Below are positions 38,198 to 47,672 of a DNA stretch of 64,000 nucleotides, piece after piece. A program made the position numbers and the translations under genes. Positions within the stretch are counted from its first letter, which is position 1; each line of letters begins with the position of its first letter. Source of the DNA: Falsihalocynthiibacter arcticus (lineage in GTDB: Bacteria > Pseudomonadota > Alphaproteobacteria > Rhodobacterales > Rhodobacteraceae); contig NZ_CP014327.1 in the NCBI RefSeq assembly GCF_000812665.2, forward strand, positions 1,149,001 through 1,213,000, in the 5' to 3' direction. A model generated the notes under the pieces. That model was not told the DNA's origin and did not search any database. It saw only the letters and a program-made list of their open reading frames with translations.

Positions 38198-39005
38198 CGC
38201 TTTGAGTCACAGTCAGCCCAAAATAATTGCGATAGCAAATCAAAAGGGCGGCGTTGGAAAAACCACAACATCCATTAATTTGGGAGCAGCACTGGCTAAA
38301 ACTGGCTACAGGGTGCTTCTAGTTGATTTGGACCCTCAGGGAAATGCTTCGACAGGTCTAGGAATTGGAAGCGAAAAGCGAATTTCTACGACCTATGATC
38401 TCTTAGTACATGATGCGTCCCTTTCAGAAGTTATTCAGGCTACGGCCGTCGAAGATATGGATATAATCCCTGCCACTACAGACCTGAGTTCTGCGGATAT
38501 CGAGCTTTTAGCTAATGAGAAGCGCAGTTTTTTGCTTCACGATGCGTTGCGGCAGCCGGCAATTTCCTCATACGACTACGATTATGTTCTTATTGATTGC
38601 CCACCGTCCCTGAATATACTAACCGTGAATGCAATGGTCGCCGCGCACTCGGTGCTCGTTCCCCTACAAAGCGAATTTTTTGCGTTGGAAGGGTTGTCTC
38701 AATTAATGATGACCGTACGCGAAGTTCGGGAAACCGCAAATTCCGGTCTTCGCATTGAGGGTATTGTACTGACAATGTACGATAAAAGAAATAATCTATC
38801 GCAAATGGTGGAAGCAGATGCGCGGGAAAACTTGGGCGATCTTGTGTTCAAAACGGTCATTCCACGAAATGTTCGGGTCAGCGAGGCACCATCTTACGCG
38901 ATGCCAGTTGTAGATTACGATCCGAACTCCAAGGGGAGCTTGGCATATTTTGAAGTCGCGCGAGAGCTTGTTTCAAGGCATAACAGTTTAAAAACAAAGG
39001 TTTAA
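38190..39005 (+). CDS. parA: Chromosome partitioning ATPase ParA
   Basis: Deviant Walker-A ATPase that moves the ParB-parS complex and so the new origin across the cell. Motif KGGVGKTTTSINLGAAL near residue 22, ProteinA' VLLVDLDPQGNAS, and Walker B YDYVLIDCPPSLN. 271 aa from ATG 38190, which overlaps the rsmG stop; an in-frame TTG at 38175 is less likely. It forms an operon with parB, 3 nt after its stop. Confidence 0.97.
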   Translation: MSNALSHSQPKIIAIANQKGGVGKTTTSINLGAALAKTGYRVLLVDLDPQGNASTGLGIGSEKRISTTYDLLVHDASLSEVIQATAVEDMDIIPATTDLSSADIELLANEKRSFLLHDALRQPAISSYDYDYVLIDCPPSLNILTVNAMVAAHSVLVPLQSEFFALEGLSQLMMTVREVRETANSGLRIEGIVLTMYDKRNNLSQMVEADARENLGDLVFKTVIPRNVRVSEAPSYAMPVVDYDPNSKGSLAYFEVARELVSRHNSLKTKV

Positions 39006-39008
39006 CAC

Positions 39009-39902
39009 ATGGTGCAAAAGAAAAATGAACGGCGCGGTCTTGGGCGTGGACTTTCTGCACTCATGGCGGATGTAAACATTCCTGCGCCGCAAGATGAGAA
39101 AGAAGCACCAGTTAGGGCCGAGCAAACGATCCCAATTGAGCTTATTGAACCAAATCCAGATCAGCCACGTCGGTATTTTGACGAGGAGGCGCTTCAGGAC
39201 CTGGCTAGATCGATCACGGAAAAGGGTGTAATTCAGCCACTTATCGTTCGCCCGAACCCAAGAAAACAGGGTTTGTATGAGATTGTCGCTGGTGAACGTC
39301 GCTGGAGAGCCTCTCAGATCGCGCAGCTGCATAAAGTCCCAGCAATTATACGCGAGCTCGACGACACAGAGGTGTTGGAAGTTGCTATAATCGAGAATAT
39401 TCAACGTGCTGACTTGAATCCGGTCGAGGAAGCCATTGGGTATCGGCAATTGATGGACAGATTTGGGCATACACAGGAAAAAGTGGCGTCAGCCCTTTCG
39501 AAAAGTAGAAGCTATATCGCAAATCTCCTTCGGTTGCTTCAACTTCCAGAGGATGTTTTGGCCCTACTTCGTGACGGCTCGTTGACCACAGGTCATGCGC
39601 GCGCTTTGATTACGGCCCCGAATGCTTCTGAATTGGCTAAAAAAATTGTAGCTGAAGGGCTATCCGTTCGCCAAACTGAAAAGCTCGTAAAAATTGGGGA
39701 CAATAGTACTAAGAATCAAAAGTCCCCAAAGGCTTCGAAGGATGCTGACACTGTGGCAATCGAAGGGGATCTTTCGGCGGCGTTGGGGATGGATACAGTG
39801 ATTGACCATTTGGCAGGAAAAGAGAGCGGTAAAGTCTCAATCAAGTATAAGTCTCTAGAACAATTAGACGAAATTTGCCGTATATTGTCATCTACGCGCT
39901 AG
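39009..39902 (+). CDS. parB: Chromosome partitioning protein ParB
   Basis: CTP-dependent DNA clamp that loads at parS. An N-terminal ParA-interacting segment (RRGLGRGLSALMADV) is followed by the CTPase/ParB domain with PNPDQPRRYFDEEAL, GERRWRASQIA and EVAIIENIQRADLNPVEEA (split), a helix-turn-helix with SKSRSYIANLLRLLQLP, and a C-terminal dimer domain. 297 aa. Its last 11 nt overlap the 3' end of the convergent DUF454 gene. Confidence 0.97.
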   Translation: MVQKKNERRGLGRGLSALMADVNIPAPQDEKEAPVRAEQTIPIELIEPNPDQPRRYFDEEALQDLARSITEKGVIQPLIVRPNPRKQGLYEIVAGERRWRASQIAQLHKVPAIIRELDDTEVLEVAIIENIQRADLNPVEEAIGYRQLMDRFGHTQEKVASALSKSRSYIANLLRLLQLPEDVLALLRDGSLTTGHARALITAPNASELAKKIVAEGLSVRQTEKLVKIGDNSTKNQKSPKASKDADTVAIEGDLSAALGMDTVIDHLAGKESGKVSIKYKSLEQLDEICRILSSTR

Positions 39903-40244
39903 GCCTGGTCCACAAGAAAGCCATTACGCATAGGAGGCAAACAGCCTGAATGCCTAATACTAATGGCTTAAGGTCAAAGAACACCGATAGCGCAAAGGTG
40001 AAAATTACCGAGAGAGTTGCATAGATTTTTGCACTTATATTGATTGATCCATGCTCGTTCCAATCTTGAATGGGGGCCCCAATTTCGGATGGGAAATGAG
40101 CCAGTTGTGGAGCTTCTCAGACGAGCGAGCAAAAAGAAACGCCGCTAGAAGTAGAAACGGCACCGTTGGAAGAAGGGGTAAAGCTATTCCGATAATTCCA
40201 AGCGTTAGTGCCGCGATACCCAGTATCAGCCATACGGTTTTCAA
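39892..40244 (-). pseudogene. YbaN-like DUF454 inner-membrane protein, frameshifted
   Basis: Small membrane protein of the DUF454 family, function unknown. From TTG 40244 the frame reads WLILGIAALTLGIIGIALPL, then LLPTVPFLLLAAFLFARSS and HNWLISHPKLGPP, and then breaks. The other frame continues IQDWNEHGSINISAKIYATL, two more helices and a stop at 39892, giving the usual length of about 117 aa. A run of five G (plus strand, 40072-40076) should be six to restore LGPPIQDW. The TTG start directly follows the hemW stop, so the two genes are coupled. Same kind of break as in regB and rsmG. Confidence 0.8.
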
Positions 40245-41405
40245 TTAAACATCCGCCAATAATGCGCGTAGAACGGCGTTGAGTATCACACGCCCTTGTT
40301 TCGTGGCTCTGAGACGTTCGCCGTTGTTAACAAGCATTCCCATATCGACCAAGTCATCAATTTTTACGCGACTTAGAGTTTTTTTAGAAAGCGACTCAAA
40401 TCGATCGAGAGAAATTCCTTCCTCCAACCTAAGCCCCATCATTAGCATCTCTGTTGCTTGCTCTAGCTGCGGAATTGTATCTCTCAGTGATTCACCAGTG
40501 CCACGCGTTTCGACGCTAGTCAGCCACTTTTCAGGCTGCCGAAAAGTTTCGACCGCGAATTTTTGCCCCCCGAGAGTTAAGCGACCATGGGCACCTGGGC
40601 CAACCCCAACGTAATCTCCATAGCGCCAGTAAATGAGGTTGTGGCGGCTTTCAGACCCTATTCTGGCATGATTAGACACTTCATAGGCCGACAAGCCAGC
40701 GGCGTCACAAAGTTCTTGTGTGACAAAAAACATGTCAGATGCGAGGTCATCCGATGGAAGACCGCGTAGACCTCCGCGCGCTAGTCTATCTCCGAAGGCG
40801 GTACCGTCCTCGATCGTAAGTTGGTACAGAGAAAGGTGATCTATGGATAATTCCAGCGCTTCTTTCAATTCGGCCTTCCATTGGGTGAGCGTTTGATCCT
40901 GACGGGCATATATCAAGTCGAAACTCACCCTGTCGAACGTTTTCCTTGCGATATCAAAGGCTTGCTTGCCTTCTTGGACGGAATGAAGGCGCCCCAATCG
41001 TTTTAAGTCTATGTCATTCAGAGCCTGAAATCCCATAGATATACGGTTTACACCGCCATCCCGAAAACCAATAAATTTCCCAGCTTCAATTGAAGTGGGG
41101 TTGGCCTCCAGTGAAATTTCTATGTCATTTGCTATAGGCCATAGGTGCTTAGCGCGCTCAATAATTGCACCGACGACTTCAGGGTCCATCAAGCTCGGCG
41201 TGCCGCCGCCAAAGAAAATTGTATTTAGAATGCGTGGTCCGATTTCGGCGGAAACCCTGTCTAATTCAGCCAAATAGGCTCTAAGCCAGCGTTTCTGATC
41301 TACCTCAGCAGAGACGTGGCTGTTGAAATCGCAATAGGGGCACTTGGATTGGCAGAAAGGCCAATGGACATAGAGCCCGAAACCGCCGTTCTGCCAATCT
41401 TCCAT
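40245..41405 (-). CDS. hemW: Radical SAM heme chaperone HemW
   Basis: HemN-like radical SAM protein, now known as a heme chaperone rather than a coproporphyrinogen oxidase. The [4Fe-4S] motif is C18QSKCPYC25 (CxxxCxxC) in YVHWPFCQSKCPYCDFNSH (in parts). It lacks the extra N-terminal Cys of true HemN, as expected. Later motifs FFGGGTPSLMDPE and EANPT are family hallmarks. 386 aa. Runs with the RidA, rdgB and rph genes on the minus strand. Confidence 0.93.
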   Translation of the reverse strand: MEDWQNGGFGLYVHWPFCQSKCPYCDFNSHVSAEVDQKRWLRAYLAELDRVSAEIGPRILNTIFFGGGTPSLMDPEVVGAIIERAKHLWPIANDIEISLEANPTSIEAGKFIGFRDGGVNRISMGFQALNDIDLKRLGRLHSVQEGKQAFDIARKTFDRVSFDLIYARQDQTLTQWKAELKEALELSIDHLSLYQLTIEDGTAFGDRLARGGLRGLPSDDLASDMFFVTQELCDAAGLSAYEVSNHARIGSESRHNLIYWRYGDYVGVGPGAHGRLTLGGQKFAVETFRQPEKWLTSVETRGTGESLRDTIPQLEQATEMLMMGLRLEEGISLDRFESLSKKTLSRVKIDDLVDMGMLVNNGERLRATKQGRVILNAVLRALLADV

Positions 41406-41406
41406 A

Positions 41407-41781
41407 TCAAACTTTCATCGCCGTTACTTCGATTTCAATCTTCATTTCCGGTTTGATCAAGTCGGAAATAATCATGGTTGCCGCAGGGCGCACTTCGGAC
41501 AATGCCGCGCCGAGCTCTGGTAGCAATTCGTCTATCAATGCAGCGTCTGTGAGGGTGTATTGAACGCGTACGATATCTGACATTTCAAAGCCGCCTTCGA
41601 TCAAGGCCGCACCTATGGTTGCGAAGCAGTTACGGGCTTGTTCGGCCACGCTGTCTGGCATCACCATCGTTGCATAGTCGTATCCCGTCGTGCCGGATAC
41701 AAAGCACCAATTTCCCTTCACGATGGCGCGAGAATAGCCAAAGGTTTTTTCAAAGTCGGAACCGGTCGAAATCCGCTTCAT
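41407..41781 (-). CDS. RidA family protein
   Basis: 124-aa enamine/imine deaminase-fold protein of the YjgF/RidA family, which clears reactive enamines produced by PLP enzymes. Family-like parts: FVSGTTGYDYATMVMPDSVA, FATIGAALIEGGFEMSDIVR and RPAATMIISDLI, where the conserved Arg of the active site is visible in RPAAT. Precise substrate cannot be assigned. It overlaps rdgB by 4 nt and is 1 nt from hemW. Confidence 0.88.
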   Translation of the reverse strand: MKRISTGSDFEKTFGYSRAIVKGNWCFVSGTTGYDYATMVMPDSVAEQARNCFATIGAALIEGGFEMSDIVRVQYTLTDAALIDELLPELGAALSEVRPAATMIISDLIKPEMKIEIEVTAMKV

Positions 41782-42392
41782 ACAGAAGTCTCCAGAATAC
41801 TTTTAAACTTTGCAAAGGCATTGGCACGATGGGACATATTGTTTTTCTTAGCTGGGTCCATCTCGCCAAACGTCTCGAATTCGCCGTTTGGGGTAAAGAT
41901 AGGGTCGAATCCAAACCCGAGTTCTCCGCGCATTGGCCATGAGAGCGTGCCATCGACTTTGCCCGCAAAGATTTCGTCGTGACCATCAGGCCACGCCAAA
42001 CAAAGCGTGCAGTTGAAAGCGGCGCTCCGTGGATGCGGCGCGCCATCGGCCTCTAACATGTCCCAAACCTTTTTCATCGCCATCGGAAAATCGCGGCCAT
42101 TCGGTGTTTCGGCCCAATCGGCGGTGTAAACACCAGGTGCGCCATTAAGGGCTTCGACTGACAATCCGCTATCATCCGAAAGCGCAGGTAGGCCTGATGC
42201 TTTGGCTGCGAAATGCGCCTTAATCCGCGCGTTACCTGCGAAGGTGTCTTCAGTCTCCGCAGGCTCCTCAAGGCCAAGTTCACCTGCGGACACAACTTCG
42301 ATGCCATAGGGCAGAAGCAGCGCTGCAATTTCCCGCAACTTTCCCGCATTATGGCTCGCAAGAACGACTTTTTTCTCGGTCAAACTGCGCAT
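41778..42392 (-). CDS. rdgB: XTP/dITP diphosphatase (RdgB/HAM1)
   Basis: Hydrolyses deaminated purine triphosphates (dITP, XTP) so they do not enter DNA or RNA. N-terminal VLASHNAGKLREI, then ALSDDSGLSVEALNGAPGVY (catalytic Asp pair) and FGFDPIFTPNGEFETFGEM, and SHRANAFAKF. 204 aa. Its start overlaps the rph stop by 1 nt, and the pair rph-rdgB is widely conserved. Confidence 0.95.
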   Translation of the reverse strand: MRSLTEKKVVLASHNAGKLREIAALLLPYGIEVVSAGELGLEEPAETEDTFAGNARIKAHFAAKASGLPALSDDSGLSVEALNGAPGVYTADWAETPNGRDFPMAMKKVWDMLEADGAPHPRSAAFNCTLCLAWPDGHDEIFAGKVDGTLSWPMRGELGFGFDPIFTPNGEFETFGEMDPAKKNNMSHRANAFAKFKSILETSV

Positions 42393-43102
42393 TAACTTGT
42401 GGCTGCTTTTTGAGCGGCGACGAGTTCGTCGACACCTTTTTGAGCCAAGTCCAACAGGCCGTTCAATTGCTGGCGTGAAAAGACCGAACCCTCGGCTGAC
42501 ATTTGGATTTCGATAAGTTTACCAGAGCCGGTCATAACAAAATTTCCGTCTACGCCCGCTTCGGAATCTTCAGGATAGTCGAGATCCAAAACCTCTTGGC
42601 CGGCGTAAATACCACAGGAAATGGCGGCAACCGGATCAGTGAGGGGGTCGGAAATAACGTCACCAATTTTCATCAACTTATTTACAGCAAGTTTTAACGC
42701 CACCCAGCCGCCAGTGATTGACGCACAACGGGTTCCGCCGTCGGCTTGAATGACGTCACAGTCGATTGTGATCTGACGTTCGCCCAAGGCAACACGATCT
42801 ACACCCGCCCGCAGGGAGCGGCCGATCAGCCGTTGAATTTCTTGCGTGCGCCCCGATTGGCCTTTTTTTGCTTCACGTTGCATGCGCGTGTTGGTGGCGC
42901 GTGGAAGCATGCCGTATTCGGCCGTTACCCATCCAAGGCCAGAGTTTTTCATGAAAGGCGGTACACGCTCATCAATCGTCGCGGTGCACAGCACATGCGT
43001 ATCGCCGCACTTAATCAGACAGGAGCCCTCTGCATGCTTGGTGACATTGGTTTCGATCGAAATCGAACGCATTTGATCTACATTTCTACCAGAGGGGCGC
43101 AT
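42392..43102 (-). CDS. rph: Ribonuclease PH
   Basis: Phosphorolytic 3'-5' exoribonuclease that trims tRNA 3' ends. The ATG at 43102 gives [19 protein letters not shown], the usual N-terminus, and 236 aa, the usual length; the frame remains open 120 codons upstream, which is not coding. Motifs [20 protein letters not shown] and [20 protein letters not shown] carry the conserved basic RNA-contact residues, and [19 protein letters not shown] the phosphate site. Divergent from hrcA. Confidence 0.96.
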   Translation of the reverse strand: MRPSGRNVDQMRSISIETNVTKHAEGSCLIKCGDTHVLCTATIDERVPPFMKNSGLGWVTAEYGMLPRATNTRMQREAKKGQSGRTQEIQRLIGRSLRAGVDRVALGERQITIDCDVIQADGGTRCASITGGWVALKLAVNKLMKIGDVISDPLTDPVAAISCGIYAGQEVLDLDYPEDSEAGVDGNFVMTGSGKLIEIQMSAEGSVFSRQQLNGLLDLAQKGVDELVAAQKAATS

Positions 43103-43165
43103 GGGAAAATCCTTTATTATGGGCGTGTCCAGATACCCTGCTTTCCTTAGATTTTGCAAGGGCGA

Positions 43166-43190
43166 TTGACGTTCTCCCATAAACCCATCT
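43166..43190 (+). promoter_or_regulatory. Possible promoter upstream of hrcA-grpE
   Basis: TTGAC, 13 nt, CCCATCT in the rph/hrcA divergent gap. It partly resembles a heat-shock (RpoH) promoter. No CIRCE inverted repeat (TTAGCACTC-N9-GAGTGCTAA), the HrcA target, is present in this gap, so hrcA appears not to repress itself here. Confidence 0.28.
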
Positions 43191-43231
43191 AATGTAGATC
43201 GCCAACTATTGTGGGCTGAATGCGGGAGACT

Positions 43232-44296
43232 ATGAATACACAATCCGAAATTCTTAAGGATATGAACGCGAGAAGTCGGGAGGTTTTCCGTCGGGTTGTT
43301 GAGGGTTACTTGAACAATGGCGAACCCGTAGGCAGCCGCACTTTGACGCGGAGTATGACCGAGAAAGTGTCGGCTGCGACTATTCGCAATGTGATGCAAG
43401 ATCTCGAAATTTTGGGTCTGCTCGGAAGTCCGCACGTTTCTGCGGGTCGTATTCCCACCCAATCGGGTCTGCGTATGTTTGTAGATGGGCTTCTTGAAGT
43501 TGGCGACCTTGCGACCGAAGACCAGCGGCGTATTGACGAGACTTTGGGAAGTAATGAGCGCGATATGACCAGTATGTTGGATCGGGTCGGTTCCGCACTT
43601 TCGGGCCTAACGCACGGGGCGAGCCTTGTTTTGTCGCCAAAACATGAAGCGCCGATTAAGCATATTGAATTTGTCAGCCTTGGGCCGGATCGTGCGCTGG
43701 TTGTTCTGGTTTTTGCCGACGGACACGTCGAAAACCGCGTTTTTACACCTCCGCACGGGCAAACGCCGAGTTCGATGCGCGAAGCGGCGAATTTCCTCAA
43801 CGCGGTCGCCGAAGGCAAGACACTGAGTGAACTTTCGGCCGTAATCTTGCGAGAGATCTCATCGCGACGGCAGGAACTCGACGTTCTCGCACGCGCGATG
43901 GTTGAGGACGGTTTGGCGCAGTGGGTGAATAAAGGTGAACGGCATGAGCGCCTCATCGTGCGCGGTCGGTCGAATCTTCTCGAAGGGGAGGTCGATGAAA
44001 AAGACTTGGAGCGTATCCGTTCGCTCTTTGATGATCTCGAACGCAAGCGGGATATTGCCGATTTTCTTGAATTAACCCAAGAAGGCGAAGGTGTTCGCAT
44101 CTTTATTGGCTCGGAAAACAAATTATTTTCACTTTCGGGTTCCTCTTTGGTGGTTTCACCGTATATGAACGCTGAGCGAAAAATTGTGGGCGCGGTAGGG
44201 GTCATAGGACCGACGCGCTTAAATTATGGACGTATTGTGCCGATCGTGGACTACACGGCGCAACTTGTTGGTCGCCTGATTTCAGATCAAGGCTAA
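43232..44296 (+). CDS. hrcA: Heat-inducible transcription repressor HrcA
   Basis: Repressor of groESL/dnaK-type heat-shock genes acting at CIRCE elements. N-terminal winged helix with [20 protein letters not shown] and [20 protein letters not shown], then the inserted GAF-like dimer domain. 354 aa from ATG 43232, chosen because GGGAG precedes it; ATG 43220 is four codons upstream. grpE follows 11 nt later. dnaK and dnaJ are not next to it, as in other Rhodobacterales. Confidence 0.95.
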   Translation: MNTQSEILKDMNARSREVFRRVVEGYLNNGEPVGSRTLTRSMTEKVSAATIRNVMQDLEILGLLGSPHVSAGRIPTQSGLRMFVDGLLEVGDLATEDQRRIDETLGSNERDMTSMLDRVGSALSGLTHGASLVLSPKHEAPIKHIEFVSLGPDRALVVLVFADGHVENRVFTPPHGQTPSSMREAANFLNAVAEGKTLSELSAVILREISSRRQELDVLARAMVEDGLAQWVNKGERHERLIVRGRSNLLEGEVDEKDLERIRSLFDDLERKRDIADFLELTQEGEGVRIFIGSENKLFSLSGSSLVVSPYMNAERKIVGAVGVIGPTRLNYGRIVPIVDYTAQLVGRLISDQG

Positions 44297-44307
44297 GGAA
44301 AAGTAAG

Positions 44308-44868
44308 ATGGCAGAGCCTAGAAACGACGAATTTTTAGATGATCCAGAGGCCGTGGAGGCCGAACTTTATGCGGACGATATTTTGGAGGCGGACGCTGAG
44401 GCGGACGAGCTTTCAATTGTTACCAAAGAACGGGACGATTTCCGGGATCGCTTTATGCGCGCCCTTGCGGATGCGGAAAATGCGCGCAAACGGTCGGACC
44501 GCGATCGCCGGGAAGCAGAGAATTACGGCGGGTCTAAATTGGCACGCGATATGCTACCGGTTTATGACAATATGAAGCGTGCGCTTGATGCAATCGATGA
44601 AGGCCAGCGGGCAACGAACGCGGCCCTTTTGGAAGGTATCGAGTTGACGATGCGCGAGCTTCTTAATGTATTCGCCAAGCATGGAATTGAACGGATTTTG
44701 CCAGAAGTTGGCGAGAGATTTGATCCGCAACGCCACGAAGCGATGTTTGAAGCGCCTGTGCCAAACACGGTCGCTGGCGACATCATTCAAGTGATGGCCG
44801 AGGGCTTTATGCTTCATGATCGGCTCTTGCGTCCGGCTCATGTTGGTGTGAGTTCACAGCCTAAATAA
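44308..44868 (+). CDS. grpE: Nucleotide exchange factor GrpE
   Basis: Co-chaperone that releases ADP from DnaK. Acidic N-terminal segment, then a long coiled coil (about residues 40-95: KERDDFRDRFMRALADAENA) and the beta-rich head with LLEGIELTMRELLNVFAKHG and FDPQRHEAMFEAP near the end. 186 aa. AAGGAAAAG ribosome site before ATG. Ends with a terminator that overlaps the convergent mutS 3' end. Confidence 0.96.
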   Translation: MAEPRNDEFLDDPEAVEAELYADDILEADAEADELSIVTKERDDFRDRFMRALADAENARKRSDRDRREAENYGGSKLARDMLPVYDNMKRALDAIDEGQRATNAALLEGIELTMRELLNVFAKHGIERILPEVGERFDPQRHEAMFEAPVPNTVAGDIIQVMAEGFMLHDRLLRPAHVGVSSQPK

Positions 44869-44890
44869 CCAAAGAAAAATTGAAGCTTAG

Positions 44891-44925
44891 GGCGCGACAC
44901 TTAGCTGGGTCGCGCCTTTTCTTTT
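44891..44925 (+). terminator. Intrinsic terminator of hrcA-grpE, inside the mutS 3' end
   Basis: GGCGCGAC, 10-nt loop, GTCGCGCC, then TTTTCTTTT. The stem covers the mutS stop codon at 44901-44903 and its last codons, so the same bases code for the MutS C-terminus on the minus strand. Confidence 0.8.
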
Positions 44926-47549
44926 AGGGAATATAGTGCTTGAAGCGCTTCTCTCGGCGTCATTTCATCTGGATGAATATCCGCCAAAGCCTCTTCTATT
45001 TCGCTCGAGTTTTGCACGACCGGCGGGGGAGTGGGCTGGATTGAAAACAACGGGAGATCGTCAATAAACGCCCTTTGCTTGCCGCCCTCCCGTTCGCCTT
45101 TTTCCAACGCATCCAAAACAACGCGCGCACGATTGACGACGGACTCCGGAAGACCTGCAAGCTTCGCGACCTGAACCCCGTAAGACCTGTCCGCAGCACC
45201 TTTTTTGACCTCATGCAAAAATATGACGTCGCCCTCCCACTCCTTGACGGTGACTGTCGCGTTTTCGACCCCCTTTAGCTTGTCCGAAAGAGCGGTCATT
45301 TCATGGTAATGCGTCGCGAAAAGGGCGCGGCATTTGTTTGCATCGTGTAAGTGTTCGAGCGTTGCCCAAGCGATGGAAAGCCCATCATATGTCGCCGTGC
45401 CGCGCCCGATTTCATCCAAAATAACAAGCGCGCGGTCGTCTGCTTGATTAAGGATCGCAGCGGTCTCGACCATCTCGACCATAAACGTAGATCGCCCCCG
45501 CGCAAGGTCGTCACTGGCGCCAACGCGGGAGAAAATCTGGCTCACAAGGCCGATTTTAACACTGTCCGCAGGAACAAAACTGCCCACCTGTGCGAGCAGC
45601 GCAATAAGGGCATTTTGGCGAAGGAACGTCGATTTACCCGCCATGTTTGGACCTGTCAGTAGCCAAATCTGCGCGCCATCGGCCTGCGTTGTCAGTTGGC
45701 AATCATTCGCCACGAAAGGCGCGCCGCTTTGCTTGCGTAACGCGCGTTCAACGACGGGATGCCGTCCTGCGACAACCTCAAAACACCGACTATTATCAAC
45801 CACGGGTTTGCACCAGTTTTCGCCTTTCGCAAGATCCGCAAAAGACAGCGATAAATCAAACTCTGATAGCGCCGATGCGGCGTTTCCTATGGGACCGGAT
45901 TCCGCAAGAATCGACTGTGTTAGGCAAGAATAGAGCCGCTTTTCAATTTCTAACGCCCGTCCACCAGCATTCAGAATTTTGGTCTCCATTTCTGAAAGTT
46001 CTAGGGTCGTGAAACGGACTTGGTTCGCGGTTGTCTGGCGGTGAATGAATTTTTCCGACAGAGGAGCCGCGAGCATTTTATCCGCATGCGCCGCCGTTGT
46101 TTCGATGAAATACCCAAGCACATTATTGTGCTTGATTTTTAAGGCGGATATCCCCGCAGTCTCGATATACTCAGCTTGAAGCGCAGCAATAACGCTTCGC
46201 CCTTCGTCCCGAAGCTTTCGTGCTTCGTCTAGGTCTTCGTTATATCCTGGTGCGATAAAGCCCCCATCACGAGCAAGGAGCGGCGGTTCTGCAACGAGAG
46301 CCTGTTCGAGAAGATCAATTAGCGCAGTGTGATTTTTAAATGCGTCCGCTGCCACCTGGAGTAGTTCGGGTAGGGTCGACGGCAAAGATTTCCCGATCTG
46401 CTCCGCTTGGTTCAACCCGTTGCGAATGGCCGCCAAATCTCGAGGGCCACCGCGCTCAAGGCTGAGGCGCGAAAGGGCGCGGTCCAAATCGGGTGTGCGA
46501 CGAAGGGCTTCGCGGATGCTGTCGGCCACAGCGCCGTTTTCAAGTGTAAAGGATACGGCGTCTTGTCGGGCATGAATGGTTTTGAGGTCGGTGGATGGGG
46601 CCGAAAGACGACGCGTCAGAAGGCGTCCCCCTCCTGCGGTGAGGGTGCGATCAACTGCAGAAAGCAGAGAACCTTCGCGTCCCCCCGACATGCTTTGCGT
46701 GATCTCGAGATTTCGACGGGTCGCCGCGTCGATCTGCACCGTTCCACCGGTTGTCTCTTTTTGCGGGGCGCGAAGGAGAGGGAGCTTGCCCTTTTGGGTG
46801 ATCTCAAGATAGTCGATAATCGCGCCAAGAGCCGATATTTCAGCGCGGGTAAAGGCTCCAAACGCATCCAGAGAGCCAACCTTGAAAAGCGCCAAAATGC
46901 GTTGTTCGGCGGCGGAGCTATCGAAACTGGCTCGGGAAAGCGGCGTGAGCGAAAGACCAAAATCAGTCTCTAATTCGAAGTAATCCTCAATATTTGACTC
47001 AGAAACAACCAGTTCGGACGGCATCAAACGTGCCATTTCTGGCCCCAATCGAGTGGCGTTTGTTTCAATCACATGCAGCGCACCCGTTGAAATATCGACC
47101 CAAGCCAAGGCTGCCTGATCCCGAACCTCAGAAAAAGCGGCAAGGTAGTTGTGTTTGCGCGCGTCCAACAAGCTGTCTTCAGTCAGGGTTCCTGGCGTGA
47201 CCAGCCGCACGACATCCCGCCGGACAATCGCCTTATACCCGCGTTTTTTGGCTTCTGTCGGGCTTTCCATTTGCTCGCAAACTGCGACGCGAAATCCCTT
47301 TTTAATTAGGGTATGAAGATACCCTTCAGACGCATGTATCGGGACGCCACACATGGCAATATCATTGCCTTCATGCTTTCCGCGCTTGGTAAGAGCAATA
47401 TCCAGCGCCGCGGCCCCCGCAATCGCATCATCAAAGAACATCTCATAGAAATCGCCCATGCGATAAAACAGCAGCGCGTTCGGATATTGCGCCTTCAGAT
47501 CAAGATATTGCGCCATCATCGGTGTCACAGTTGTATTTGCAGTGCTCAC
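44901..47549 (-). CDS. mutS: DNA mismatch repair protein MutS
   Basis: Recognises mismatches and starts methyl-directed-type repair. Start GTG 47549 gives MSTANTTVTPMMAQYLDLKA, the family N-terminus; the open frame goes on upstream but is not homologous. Mismatch motif GDFYEMFFDDA (Phe-x-Glu), Walker A LLTGPNMAGKSTFLRQNAL, Walker B LVILDEIGRGTATYDGL and the C-terminal dimer segment. 882 aa. Convergent with grpE and divergent from maeB. Confidence 0.96.
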   Translation of the reverse strand: MSTANTTVTPMMAQYLDLKAQYPNALLFYRMGDFYEMFFDDAIAGAAALDIALTKRGKHEGNDIAMCGVPIHASEGYLHTLIKKGFRVAVCEQMESPTEAKKRGYKAIVRRDVVRLVTPGTLTEDSLLDARKHNYLAAFSEVRDQAALAWVDISTGALHVIETNATRLGPEMARLMPSELVVSESNIEDYFELETDFGLSLTPLSRASFDSSAAEQRILALFKVGSLDAFGAFTRAEISALGAIIDYLEITQKGKLPLLRAPQKETTGGTVQIDAATRRNLEITQSMSGGREGSLLSAVDRTLTAGGGRLLTRRLSAPSTDLKTIHARQDAVSFTLENGAVADSIREALRRTPDLDRALSRLSLERGGPRDLAAIRNGLNQAEQIGKSLPSTLPELLQVAADAFKNHTALIDLLEQALVAEPPLLARDGGFIAPGYNEDLDEARKLRDEGRSVIAALQAEYIETAGISALKIKHNNVLGYFIETTAAHADKMLAAPLSEKFIHRQTTANQVRFTTLELSEMETKILNAGGRALEIEKRLYSCLTQSILAESGPIGNAASALSEFDLSLSFADLAKGENWCKPVVDNSRCFEVVAGRHPVVERALRKQSGAPFVANDCQLTTQADGAQIWLLTGPNMAGKSTFLRQNALIALLAQVGSFVPADSVKIGLVSQIFSRVGASDDLARGRSTFMVEMVETAAILNQADDRALVILDEIGRGTATYDGLSIAWATLEHLHDANKCRALFATHYHEMTALSDKLKGVENATVTVKEWEGDVIFLHEVKKGAADRSYGVQVAKLAGLPESVVNRARVVLDALEKGEREGGKQRAFIDDLPLFSIQPTPPPVVQNSSEIEEALADIHPDEMTPREALQALYSLKEKARPS

Positions 47550-47672
47550 GGCCTCGTCCCCAGATAATTCTGGCCCGACTCTACAAAGCCAGCCGTCCTT
47601 ACGAAAGGCGAATGTTGACCCTTGGCGCGAAGTTGTATTGGATGAAAGTCTTGCAAAAGGATACAGGCCCAA

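Noticed and set aside
42392-43462. RNase PH with a 120-residue N-terminal extension
   Set aside because: The extension reads through the rph/hrcA promoter gap and part of hrcA; the family N-terminus MRPSGR begins at 43102.
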